Shown here piece by piece: positions 1 to 7,052 of a DNA stretch of 23,850 nucleotides. Where the stretch lies: contig VSPG01000032.1 of NCBI GenBank assembly GCA_009775265.1, positions 1 through 23,850 of the forward strand. Direction: 5' to 3'. The position numbers and the translations under genes are program-made. The first letter of the stretch is position 1. Each line of letters begins with the position of its first letter. A model generated the notes under the pieces. The model searched no databases and was not told the DNA's origin. It saw only the letters and a program-made list of their open reading frames with translations. The DNA comes from Muribaculaceae bacterium. GTDB lineage: Bacteria > Bacteroidota > Bacteroidia > Bacteroidales > Muribaculaceae.

Positions 1-21
1 GTGTGGCGTGTCGGCGGCCAT
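1..21 (-). CDS. Possible 5' end of a further gene downstream of the sirtuin
   Basis: On the minus strand an ATG lies at 21-19, nine bases after the sirtuin stop codon, and opens a frame of only seven codons (M-A-A-D-T-P-H) before the window ends. The short spacing would suit another gene of the same operon. Nothing about its product can be read, and the ATG could be chance. Confidence 0.2.
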
Positions 22-30
22 GGATGCGCT

Positions 31-723
31 CTAATTCTGTTCTGCGCCGAGCAGGATGCGTGTGAGGGCGGCCATGCCTTCGCTTGCGCCTGCGCGGATT
101 ATGTGCACGCCGTCGGGCACCTGTGCGGGATGCGGGTCGATGTAGTAGACTGGTGTGCCGGGCCGCACGTAGCGCAGCAGGGCGGCTGCGGGGTATACGC
201 TGAGTGTGGTGCCTATGATGACGAACACATCGGCCTGTGCGACTATTTTCGTGGCGGGGTCGAACGCGGGCACGGCTTCCTGGAAGAACACGATGTGGGG
301 CCGCACGGGGTGGCCGTCGATGCGTGTGTCGGGGGAGGTGATGCCGCCGGGGGGGAGCGTGTAGAGGAGGTTTTCGTCGTCGAGGGCGCGGACTTTGCGC
401 AGCTCGCCGTGGAGATGGTGCACGCGTGTGCTTCCTGCGCGCTCGTGGAGGTCGTCGACGTTCTGTGTGACGACGTCGACGTCGAAATAGCGTTCGAGCC
501 GCGCGATGGCGCGGTGGCCTTCGCATGGCTGCACTTCGTCGAGCTGTGAGCGGCGGTCGTTGTAGAAGCGGTGTACGAGGGCGGGGTCGGCGGCGAATCC
601 GTCGGCGCTGCACACCTGCATGACGGGATATTTCTCCCACAGGCCGTCGGCGTCGCGGAAGGTGCTGATGCCGCTTTCGGCGCTCATTCCCGCTCCTGTG
701 CTTATGACGAGATGCTTTTTCAT
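31..723 (-). CDS. cobB: NAD-dependent protein deacylase, sirtuin (CobB/Sir2) family
   Basis: This 230-residue cytoplasmic protein should use NAD+ to remove acyl groups from lysines. It has the NAD-binding GAGMSAESGI stretch at residues 10-19 followed by TFR, TQNVDDLH at 86-93, and HLHGE at 103-107 with H105 as the catalytic histidine. Y54 and R57 form the YxxR pair that in E. coli CobB and SIRT5 (class III) recognises acidic acyl groups such as succinyl and malonyl, so desuccinylase or demalonylase activity is a reasonable inference. The four zinc-binding cysteines usual after the catalytic histidine are absent: the only cysteines are C38 and C67. The rest of the fold looks complete. It is the last gene of the dcw unit, 19 bp after ftsZ, and starts at the ATG at 723. 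The symbol follows the E. coli homologue; family confidence is high, substrate confidence moderate. Confidence 0.93.
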   Translation of the reverse strand: MKKHLVISTGAGMSAESGISTFRDADGLWEKYPVMQVCSADGFAADPALVHRFYNDRRSQLDEVQPCEGHRAIARLERYFDVDVVTQNVDDLHERAGSTRVHHLHGELRKVRALDDENLLYTLPPGGITSPDTRIDGHPVRPHIVFFQEAVPAFDPATKIVAQADVFVIIGTTLSVYPAAALLRYVRPGTPVYYIDPHPAQVPDGVHIIRAGASEGMAALTRILLGAEQN

Positions 724-742
724 TACGGCGGTGCGGAGGGGT

Positions 743-2095
743 CTAATCTTCGTCGATGAAGTTTATCTGGTTGGGGTCGGCTGACGCGGGACGCTGCGGC
801 TCGTGGTGTGTGGCTGCGGCGGGCGAGGGCGCGGAGGCTGTTTTTATGTTGCCTGCGAGCCTGCGGTCGCGGTTGTAGGCGGGTGTTTTCTCGAAGCGTT
901 CGATTATCTCGTCGTTGTCGAGGCTTTCGTCGTCGAGGATGATGTAGCGCTGGCGGTCCTGTGTGCGGATGGTTTCGCCGATTTTTTCGTCGCCGTACCA
1001 GTCGGTTATCTTTTTGGTGTCGATGGTGGCGGGTTCGGAGGCTTTGCTTCCTGTCTGTTCGCCTGTGAGCACGAGGTCGGGGTCGCCGTTCTCGTTTTCG
1101 CGTATGGTGATGTCGAAACCCGATGCGAGCACTGTGAGCTTGACTTTGTCGCCGAGGCTTTCGTCGTATTTTATGCCCCATATGACTTCGACCTGCGGGT
1201 CGATTTTGCTCACGAAGTCGTTGAATTCGCGTGCTTCGTGTGTCTTGAAGCGCACTTCGGCCTGCCGCGAGTAGCAGAGGTTGAACAGCAGGTGCTTGCT
1301 GGTGAACACGTCGGTGTTGTTGAGCAGCGGCGAGTTGAGCGCGTCTTCTATGGCTTTTGTGACTCGGTTCTCGCCTTCGCCGTAGCCTATGGATATGATG
1401 GCTGTGCCGCCGTCGCGCAGGGTTGTGTCGACGTCGTTGAAGTCGAGGTTGATGTAGCCTTCGTTGGTGATGATTTCGGAGATGGAGCGTGCGGCCGTGG
1501 CGAGTGTGTCGTCGGCTTTGGCGAATGCGTCCTCGAATATTTCGTCGGGGTATATGTCGGTGAGCCGCTCGTTGTTGATGACGAGCAGCGCGTCGACGTA
1601 TTTGCTCATTTCTTCGGCTCCGGCGAGGGCTTTGTTGATTTTCTTGAGTCCTTCGAACAGGAACGGTATGGTGACGATGCCTATGGTGAGGAGCCCTCTC
1701 TCGCGTGCTATGCGTGCCACGACGGGGGCGGCTCCTGTGCCTGTGCCTCCGCCCATGCCTGCGGTGACGAAGACCATGTCGACGTCCGGGCCGAAGAGGT
1801 TGTCGACGTCGGTGGCGCTTTCTTCGGCTGCGGCGCGTGCCACTTCGGGCTTGGCTCCGGCTCCGCGTCCGCGTGTGACGGTGGGTCCGAGCAGCAGTTT
1901 GTTGGGCACGGGCGATGAGAGCAGGGCCTGACGGTCGGTGTTGGCCACGACGAACGATACGCTCTGTATGTCCTGGCTGTACATGTAGTTGACGGCGTTG
2001 TTGCCGCCGCCGCCCACGCCGATGACTACGATGCGGTCGGGCTCGTCGCTGTTGCTTTCGTATTTGTTGAGATATTGTGTATCGTCGGGTGCCAT
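743..2095 (-). CDS. ftsZ: Cell division GTPase FtsZ
   Basis: FtsZ is the tubulin-like GTPase that polymerises into the Z-ring at mid-cell. The 450-residue product has the glycine-rich nucleotide loop GVGGGGNNAV at residues 26-35, the tubulin signature GMGGGTGTG at 113-121, and the T7-loop stretch NLDFNDV at 216-222 with D218 and D221 as the catalytic aspartates. The GTPase core ends near residue 345. A variable linker of about 90 residues follows, rich in Ala, Pro and charged residues, and ends in an acidic NFIDED tail, which is the likely docking peptide for FtsA. It lies 28 bp after ftsA and 19 bp before the sirtuin gene. The ATG at 2095 gives about 20 residues before the first beta strand, normal for the family. 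It may be expressed from both the rsmH promoter and the murC-internal site. Confidence 0.99.
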   Translation of the reverse strand: MAPDDTQYLNKYESNSDEPDRIVVIGVGGGGNNAVNYMYSQDIQSVSFVVANTDRQALLSSPVPNKLLLGPTVTRGRGAGAKPEVARAAAEESATDVDNLFGPDVDMVFVTAGMGGGTGTGAAPVVARIARERGLLTIGIVTIPFLFEGLKKINKALAGAEEMSKYVDALLVINNERLTDIYPDEIFEDAFAKADDTLATAARSISEIITNEGYINLDFNDVDTTLRDGGTAIISIGYGEGENRVTKAIEDALNSPLLNNTDVFTSKHLLFNLCYSRQAEVRFKTHEAREFNDFVSKIDPQVEVIWGIKYDESLGDKVKLTVLASGFDITIRENENGDPDLVLTGEQTGSKASEPATIDTKKITDWYGDEKIGETIRTQDRQRYIILDDESLDNDEIIERFEKTPAYNRDRRLAGNIKTASAPSPAAATHHEPQRPASADPNQINFIDED

Positions 2096-2123
2096 GTGTG
2101 GTTGCGTGTTTGTCGGTGAGAGA

Positions 2124-3635
2124 TTATTCGTCTATGTCCTCGGGGCCTGTGGTGCCGATGAATCCGCGTCCGATGCGTGAGATGAAGCGTCGCATGCCTC
2201 CGAAGCGGCTTGCGTGTTCTTCCTCGTAGGATTCGTCTTCGTCGATGTCGTCGGTGGTTTCTTCGGCTGGCCGGCGCTGCTTGCGTTTTTTGTCGCGCGT
2301 GCGGCTGCGGTCGTTGTCGTCGTCGAAGTCGTCGTCGGGATCGTCGGCGAGCACGTTGTCTTCGTCGATGTCGCGCTCGCGGCGTGCGCGTGCTGCGGCT
2401 GCGGCGCGGCGGGGGTCGTAGCCGCTGTATTCGTCTATTTCGCGGGTGTCGACGGTGATGGTGGCGTGCGGGTCTTCTTCGTCGCGTGCGGGGATTTCGG
2501 TGAGGTCGCTTCCCTGCGCCTGTGGCAGCGGCCACGCGGCGAGGGCCATTATGTCGAGGCTGTCAACGGGGTCGGCTTCGGTGTTGCCGGGGCGTACGCT
2601 GTTGTCGGCGGGCGCTATGCGCACTTTCATCTTGGTCTGTGTCTCGAACAGTTCGGGCATGCGGCGCATGCGCGAGGCGCGTCCGGTGAGCACGATGCCG
2701 GCTGTGAGCTCGGATGTCTTGAAGCCTGCCTGTTCGATGCGGTGGACGATGTTGGCTATGATTTCGCCGGCGCGTGCCTGGGAGTAGCTGTTGATTTCTT
2801 TGGCTTCGCCTGCGGTGTCGGCCTGCGGGTCGGGTATGGCGGCGGCCTGCGCTGTCTTTATGTATTCGGCCTGTTCTTCGGTGATGCTGAGGCCTGCGGC
2901 GAGGTCGCGGGTGATGTTGCGTCCGCCCATGGGCAGTGTGACGAGTGTGTGGAGCACTCCGTCGCGGTGGATGCTGAGGGTGGTGGTTTCGGCGCCGAAA
3001 TCGACGAGCGCGCATCCGAGCTGCTGCTCGGAGGGTGTGAGCGCCATGCGTGCTATGGCGAGCTGTCGGGGGATGTAGACGCGCTCTATCTGCGAGCCTT
3101 CGGCTCCGAGGCGCACGCGCTCGAGGGCGGTGCGGTTGTCGGGGGCGGCGAGTATCACTGTCATGGCTGCGTGTATGTTGCGGCCGAACATGCCCACGAC
3201 GTTGCTTGCCACTTCGGCTCCGTCGACGTTGAAGCTTCGCGGCAGCACGTCGACGCAATGGCGGTCGGCCGGCAGGCCGAACACGGCGTCGCGTTTGAGG
3301 CGTTCGATTATTTCGTCGGTGATTTCCACCTCTGCCGGCAGTTTTGCGTCGGCTTCGCTGTGGACGGAAGTCAGGGAGCGTCCGCCGAATGCGATGCGCA
3401 GGCGCTTTATCTTGCGTGGTGCCACGGCCGGGTCGTTTTCGAGGCGGCGCAGCACTTCCTCGACGCGTGCGGCCACTTCCTGCACGTTCTGCACGCGGCC
3501 GTGGCGAACGCAGTTGATGGTCTTTACTTCGTGCATGGCCACGAATGTGGCTCCTCCGTCGCTGTCGGTGCGGGCCACGGCGCCTTTCACTTTGCTGCTG
3601 CCGATTTCGAGGACGGCAATGAATCTGGCATTCAT
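2124..3635 (-). CDS. ftsA: Cell division protein FtsA, actin-like, with long charged C-terminal linker
   Basis: FtsA is the actin-fold ATPase that tethers FtsZ filaments to the inner membrane. In this 503-residue protein the phosphate-1 loop is LEIGSSKVKG at 9-18 and the phosphate-2 loop is VDFGAETTTL at 211-220; the fold runs to about residue 370. It is longer than the roughly 420 residues of E. coli FtsA. The difference lies in a linker at about 383-475 made of alternating acidic blocks (the DDPDDDFDDD block near 431-440) and basic blocks (the KKRKQRR block near 449-455). The linker ends in a short amphipathic helix, RRFISRIGRGF at 482-492, which would be the membrane-targeting sequence. 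An acidic EDIDE tail closes the protein. The ATG at 3635 begins directly with the first strand. The gene sits 48 bp after ftsQ and has no visible Shine-Dalgarno sequence. Confidence 0.98.
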   Translation of the reverse strand: MNARFIAVLEIGSSKVKGAVARTDSDGGATFVAMHEVKTINCVRHGRVQNVQEVAARVEEVLRRLENDPAVAPRKIKRLRIAFGGRSLTSVHSEADAKLPAEVEITDEIIERLKRDAVFGLPADRHCVDVLPRSFNVDGAEVASNVVGMFGRNIHAAMTVILAAPDNRTALERVRLGAEGSQIERVYIPRQLAIARMALTPSEQQLGCALVDFGAETTTLSIHRDGVLHTLVTLPMGGRNITRDLAAGLSITEEQAEYIKTAQAAAIPDPQADTAGEAKEINSYSQARAGEIIANIVHRIEQAGFKTSELTAGIVLTGRASRMRRMPELFETQTKMKVRIAPADNSVRPGNTEADPVDSLDIMALAAWPLPQAQGSDLTEIPARDEEDPHATITVDTREIDEYSGYDPRRAAAAARARRERDIDEDNVLADDPDDDFDDDNDRSRTRDKKRKQRRPAEETTDDIDEDESYEEEHASRFGGMRRFISRIGRGFIGTTGPEDIDE

Positions 3636-3683
3636 ATGGGGTGGGGTTGTCTGTGGGCTTGTTGCTGTATGGGGGTGTATGTT

Positions 3684-4562
3684 CTACGGTTTGTAGGCGT
3701 CGTCGGGCACGATGCCGTTGTCGGGGGCGTTGGGGTCGAGTCCGAGCACGGTTTCGTTGTCGACGTCGACGAATTCTTCTTCGCGCACTGCGAGCTGCAC
3801 TGCGGCGAGGCGTCCGGCACGCCGTGTGGCCACGACCTGTCCGCGCCATTTCACGCTGACGGTGTCGTAGCTGTCCCATCCGCGCACGCCGGGCACGGTG
3901 CGGTAGAAGCGACGCAGGCGGGCGAATTTGTCGGCCGTGTCGGCCGTGTCGCCGAAGTTGATGACGTGGCCGCGCATCGAGGGCACGATTATGATGTCGC
4001 CGTCGGGCTCGCTGACGAGGGTGCTGACGAGCGCGTTGAGCTGCCTGTCGGCGGCTATGTGGCTGAGCAGTGGCAGCAGGCGGGCGGGGGTGTGCCTCTC
4101 GGAGAAGCTTCCGCACACGACGGGCACGTCGATGTGGAAGCGGGCTTCCGCGCCTATGCGCTTGCCTTCGGCGTTGATGTAGTAGGAGCGGTGGCGGTTG
4201 CGGTTGCGACTGCTTTCGAACACCCGCGCCACGGGCACCATGGGCACTACGTCGATGGCCAGTGAGCCGTCGTTTAGGACGGACACGTTGGCGCGCTCTA
4301 TCTTGTCGGAGGCGAGCAGGCGCAGCTCCATGTCGGCGATGCTGAGCGAGCAGCGTGGTGTGCCGGCGGCCACGGACGCGAATTCGCGGGCGATGTCGTC
4401 GGCGGTGATGAAGCCGGTGTGCATGGAGTCGGCCACGGAGATGCGTGCGGCTCCGACGGGCGCGTGCTGCGCCATGCCCGATGTTCCGGCCGTTGCGAAG
4501 ACCAGATAGACGAGCATGACCAGGGTGCATGCGCACATTATGATGGAGCGTTTCGTCATCAT
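3684..4562 (-). CDS. ftsQ: Cell division protein FtsQ
   Basis: FtsQ is a bitopic inner-membrane protein that links the early cytoplasmic divisome to the periplasmic FtsL/FtsB and FtsW/FtsI complexes. The 292-residue product has a short basic cytoplasmic tail, one transmembrane segment at about 7-25, then a POTRA-like region at about 40-115 and a beta-rich domain to about residue 245. FtsQ sequences diverge strongly, so the call rests on topology, size and position between murC and ftsA more than on motifs. Two adjacent ATGs (4562 and 4559) are possible starts. The gene begins 10 bp after the murC stop, about 80 bp downstream of a promoter-like site inside murC. An acidic tail (about 261-290) follows the folded domain. 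Confidence 0.92.
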   Translation of the reverse strand: MMTKRSIIMCACTLVMLVYLVFATAGTSGMAQHAPVGAARISVADSMHTGFITADDIAREFASVAAGTPRCSLSIADMELRLLASDKIERANVSVLNDGSLAIDVVPMVPVARVFESSRNRNRHRSYYINAEGKRIGAEARFHIDVPVVCGSFSERHTPARLLPLLSHIAADRQLNALVSTLVSEPDGDIIIVPSMRGHVINFGDTADTADKFARLRRFYRTVPGVRGWDSYDTVSVKWRGQVVATRRAGRLAAVQLAVREEEFVDVDNETVLGLDPNAPDNGIVPDDAYKP

Positions 4563-4572
4563 TCGTTGCGGG

Positions 4573-5937
4573 CTATTCGCTGTAATACGCGGCCACTTGC
4601 GGCAGCAGCAGACTCATGTCGCCGGCACCGCAGGCCAATAGGATGTCAAAGTTACGATTTTTCATCCAATCCACCAAATCGTCTTTGGCCACCAGGTGTT
4701 TGTCGGTGCTGCGCACGCGTTCGAACACGGTGGAGGAACTGATGCCGGCTATGGGTTGCTCGCGGGCGGGGTAGAGGTCGGTGAGCACGACGGTGTCGGC
4801 TTCGGAGAGGGCTTCGGCGAACTGCTGTGCGAAGTCGCGCGTGCGGGTGTAGAGGTGGGGCTGGAAGGCTACGGTGAGGTGCCGCCCGGGGTAGAGGGCG
4901 CGCACGGAGGCTATGCTGGTGCGCAGTTCGTCGGGGTGGTGGGCGTAGTCGTCGATTATGACGCGTCCGCCTGCGGGCTGCTTGAGCAGGAACTGGAAGC
5001 GCCGCTCAGTGCCCATGAACGAGGCCATGGCGCGGCGTGCGGCGTCGGGTTCGAGGGCTCCTGTGAGCCAGCATGCGGCGAGGGCTCCTACGGCGTTTTC
5101 GATGTTGATGTCGACGGGCACGCCGAGCTCTATGCCGGCTATGTGTCCGCCGGGATGCACGAAGTCGAAGGTTATGGTGCCGTCGCCGAAGGCTACGTTT
5201 GCGGCATGGAAGTCGCCTTCGTCGCGGGAGTATGTGAAGACGCTGACGTCGGGCCCGGTGCGGGGCACGAGTCTGAGGCCTGTGTGCACGACGAGGGAGC
5301 CGCCGGGGCGTATGAGCGATGTGAAGTGGGCGAAACTTTCGAGGTAGGCTTCTTCGGTGCCGTAGATGTCGAGATGGTCGGGGTCGGTGGCCGTGACGAG
5401 GGCTATGTGGGGGTGCAGGCGGTGGAAGGAGCGGTCGTATTCGTCGGCTTCGGCCACTGTCCATGGCGATGCGGGCGCGAGCAGCAGGTTGGTGCCGCAG
5501 TTGCGCAGGATTCCGCCGAGGAATGCGTTGCATCCGCAGCTGCAAGTGTGCAGGATGTGTGCGGCCATGGCCGATGTGGTCGTCTTGCCGTGTGTGCCGG
5601 CGAAGCAGAGCGCCTTGCTTTTGTCGGTGATGATGCCGAGGGCTTCGGAGCGTTTTATCATGCGGAAGCCGCCGGTGCGGAAAAATGTCATTATGGCCGA
5701 TTCGGCGGGCACGGCGGGCGTGAACACCACGAGTGTGCCTTCGGGGCTGCGGAAGGGAGGCGGTATGGCGGCGGGGTCGTCGTCGTAGCTCATGGCCACG
5801 CCTTCGCCGGCGAGGCGTGCGGTGAGTTCCGAAGGTGTGCGGTCGTAGGCTGCCACGGGGGTGCCCTGGGACAGGAAGTAGCGCTCGAGTGCGGCCATGC
5901 CTATGCCGCCTCCGCCTATGAAGTAGACTCTCTGCAT
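4573..5937 (-). CDS. murC: UDP-N-acetylmuramate--L-alanine ligase MurC
   Basis: MurC adds L-alanine to UDP-MurNAc using ATP, the first amino-acid step of peptidoglycan precursor synthesis in the cytosol. The 454-residue protein shows all three Mur-ligase domains: an N-terminal UDP-binding Rossmann motif (GGGGIGMAAL at 8-17), the ATP loop GTHGKTTT at 114-121, the metal-binding DEYDRSF at 165-171, and the C-terminal hinge motif DDYAHHPDE at 329-337. The reading frame stays open far upstream, but the ATG at 5937 starts exactly before the Rossmann strand. It also overlaps the murG stop as TAATG, sharing one base. Near the 3' end (about 4640-4690) the codons turn AT-rich, with TTG and CTA leucines, where a promoter-like sequence is embedded. 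ftsQ follows after 10 bp. Confidence 0.99.
   Translation of the reverse strand: MQRVYFIGGGGIGMAALERYFLSQGTPVAAYDRTPSELTARLAGEGVAMSYDDDPAAIPPPFRSPEGTLVVFTPAVPAESAIMTFFRTGGFRMIKRSEALGIITDKSKALCFAGTHGKTTTSAMAAHILHTCSCGCNAFLGGILRNCGTNLLLAPASPWTVAEADEYDRSFHRLHPHIALVTATDPDHLDIYGTEEAYLESFAHFTSLIRPGGSLVVHTGLRLVPRTGPDVSVFTYSRDEGDFHAANVAFGDGTITFDFVHPGGHIAGIELGVPVDINIENAVGALAACWLTGALEPDAARRAMASFMGTERRFQFLLKQPAGGRVIIDDYAHHPDELRTSIASVRALYPGRHLTVAFQPHLYTRTRDFAQQFAEALSEADTVVLTDLYPAREQPIAGISSSTVFERVRSTDKHLVAKDDLVDWMKNRNFDILLACGAGDMSLLLPQVAAYYSE
4647..4678 (-). promoter_or_regulatory. Putative Bacteroidetes-type promoter inside murC, ahead of ftsQ-ftsA-ftsZ
   Basis: Reading the minus strand, TTTG (4678-4675), a 20-nt spacer and TAACTTTG (4654-4647) match the -33 TTTG and -7 TAnnTTTG elements of the Bacteroidetes primary sigma factor. 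Reading through the window, I found TTTG on the minus strand only at these two places between 1 and 15999. The start point would fall near 4641, about 80 nt before the ftsQ ATG. The host murC codons in this patch are unusually AT-rich. No experiment supports it yet. Confidence 0.55.
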
Positions 5938-7052
5938 TATTCGGTTGTGTGTCGGTTTACAATCTGCTGGATGATGTCGACGATGCGTTCGTCGCTGTCG
6001 CGCAGGGCCATGCCCGAGATGGCCGCGCCCATGGCTTCGCGGCGCGCGGGGTCGGCGAGAAGTGCCGTGACTGCGGGCACGAGCTGTGTGGCGGCGGTGG
6101 CGTCCTCCACCATGACGGCTGCGTTGCGCGCCACGAGTGCGAGCGCGTTTTTGCGCTGGTGGTCTTCGGTGACGTTGGGCGAGGGCACGAGCACGGCGGC
6201 CTTGCCGAGCAGCTGCAGCTCGCTTATGGAGCCTGCGCCGGCGCGTGACACCACGATGTCGGCCGCGCGGTAGGCCACGTCCATGTCGGTGATGAATTCC
6301 GTGGTGCGTGCGTCGGGGTTGTCGCGGGTGGCTTCGTCGGCGAGCTGTGTGTCGCGTCGGCCTGTCTGCCACAGCAGCTGTGCGCCTGCCGCCGTGATGG
6401 CTGTGACGCCTGCCGCTATGGCGCGGTTGACGGTGGACGCCCCGAGGCTTCCGCCCACAACGAGGACTACGGGGCGGAGGGGGTCGAAACCGAGCCGTTC
6501 GCGTGCCTGTGCGGGCGATATGGTGCAGCGGGTGAGGGATTCGCGCACGGGGTTGCCTGTCATGTATATCCTGTCGGCGGGGAAGAAGCGTTCGGTGCCT
6601 TCGTAGGCCACGCATATGGCGTCGGCGCGGCGTGCGAGCAGCTTGTTGGTGACGCCGGGGTAGCCGTTCTGTTCCTGTATGAGCGTGGGCACTCCGAGGC
6701 GCTGCGCTGCCTTGAGGGTGGGGCCGCTGCAGTAGCCTCCCACTCCGACGGCTATCTGTGGGCGGAAGTCGCGCACGGTGCGCCGTGCGGTGCGCATGCT
6801 TTTTCCGAGCAGCCACAGGGTGCGGAAGTTGCGCCACAGGCGTTTGCGGTCGAATCCTGCCACGGGGAGCCCTACTATGGGATAGCCTGCGGCGGGGACG
6901 CGCTGCATTTCCATGCGGTCGTCGGCGCCTACGAAAAGGATGTCGACGCCGGGATAGCGCCGGCGGAGTGCGCCGGCTATGCTGAGGGCGGGGAAGATGT
7001 GGCCGCCTGTGCCGCCGCCGCTTATGATGACGCGTTGGATGGGTGTGTTCAT
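5937..7052 (-). CDS. murG: UDP-GlcNAc:lipid I N-acetylglucosaminyltransferase MurG
   Basis: MurG is the peripheral inner-membrane glycosyltransferase (GT28 family, GT-B fold) that adds GlcNAc to lipid I to make lipid II. The 371-residue protein has the glycine-rich loop SGGGTGGHIFPAL at 11-23, the second glycine loop GVGGYCSGP at 103-111, QEQNGYPG at 127-134, and the donor-binding region SRAGAGSISEL at 269-279 followed by PNVTEDHQ at 292-299. These are the standard MurG signatures, and the length is typical. The frame extends upstream, but the ATG at 7052 begins just before the first strand and overlaps the ftsW stop as ATGA. The gene ends in TAATG with the murC start, which suggests coupled translation from ftsW through murC. 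Confidence 0.99.
   Translation of the reverse strand: MNTPIQRVIISGGGTGGHIFPALSIAGALRRRYPGVDILFVGADDRMEMQRVPAAGYPIVGLPVAGFDRKRLWRNFRTLWLLGKSMRTARRTVRDFRPQIAVGVGGYCSGPTLKAAQRLGVPTLIQEQNGYPGVTNKLLARRADAICVAYEGTERFFPADRIYMTGNPVRESLTRCTISPAQARERLGFDPLRPVVLVVGGSLGASTVNRAIAAGVTAITAAGAQLLWQTGRRDTQLADEATRDNPDARTTEFITDMDVAYRAADIVVSRAGAGSISELQLLGKAAVLVPSPNVTEDHQRKNALALVARNAAVMVEDATAATQLVPAVTALLADPARREAMGAAISGMALRDSDERIVDIIQQIVNRHTTE

Noticed and set aside
2214..4265. A 683-codon plus-strand open frame, and similar long plus-strand frames opposite murE, ftsI, murC and mraY
   Set aside because: These mirror the real minus-strand genes in a GC-rich genome where stop codons are rare; none has family motifs, and they cross several gene boundaries without structure.
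5938..6837. N-terminal extension of the murC frame by 300 codons
   Set aside because: The extension overlaps murG in another frame, is Arg/His/Pro-rich noise, and the MurC Rossmann motif starts directly after the ATG at 5937.
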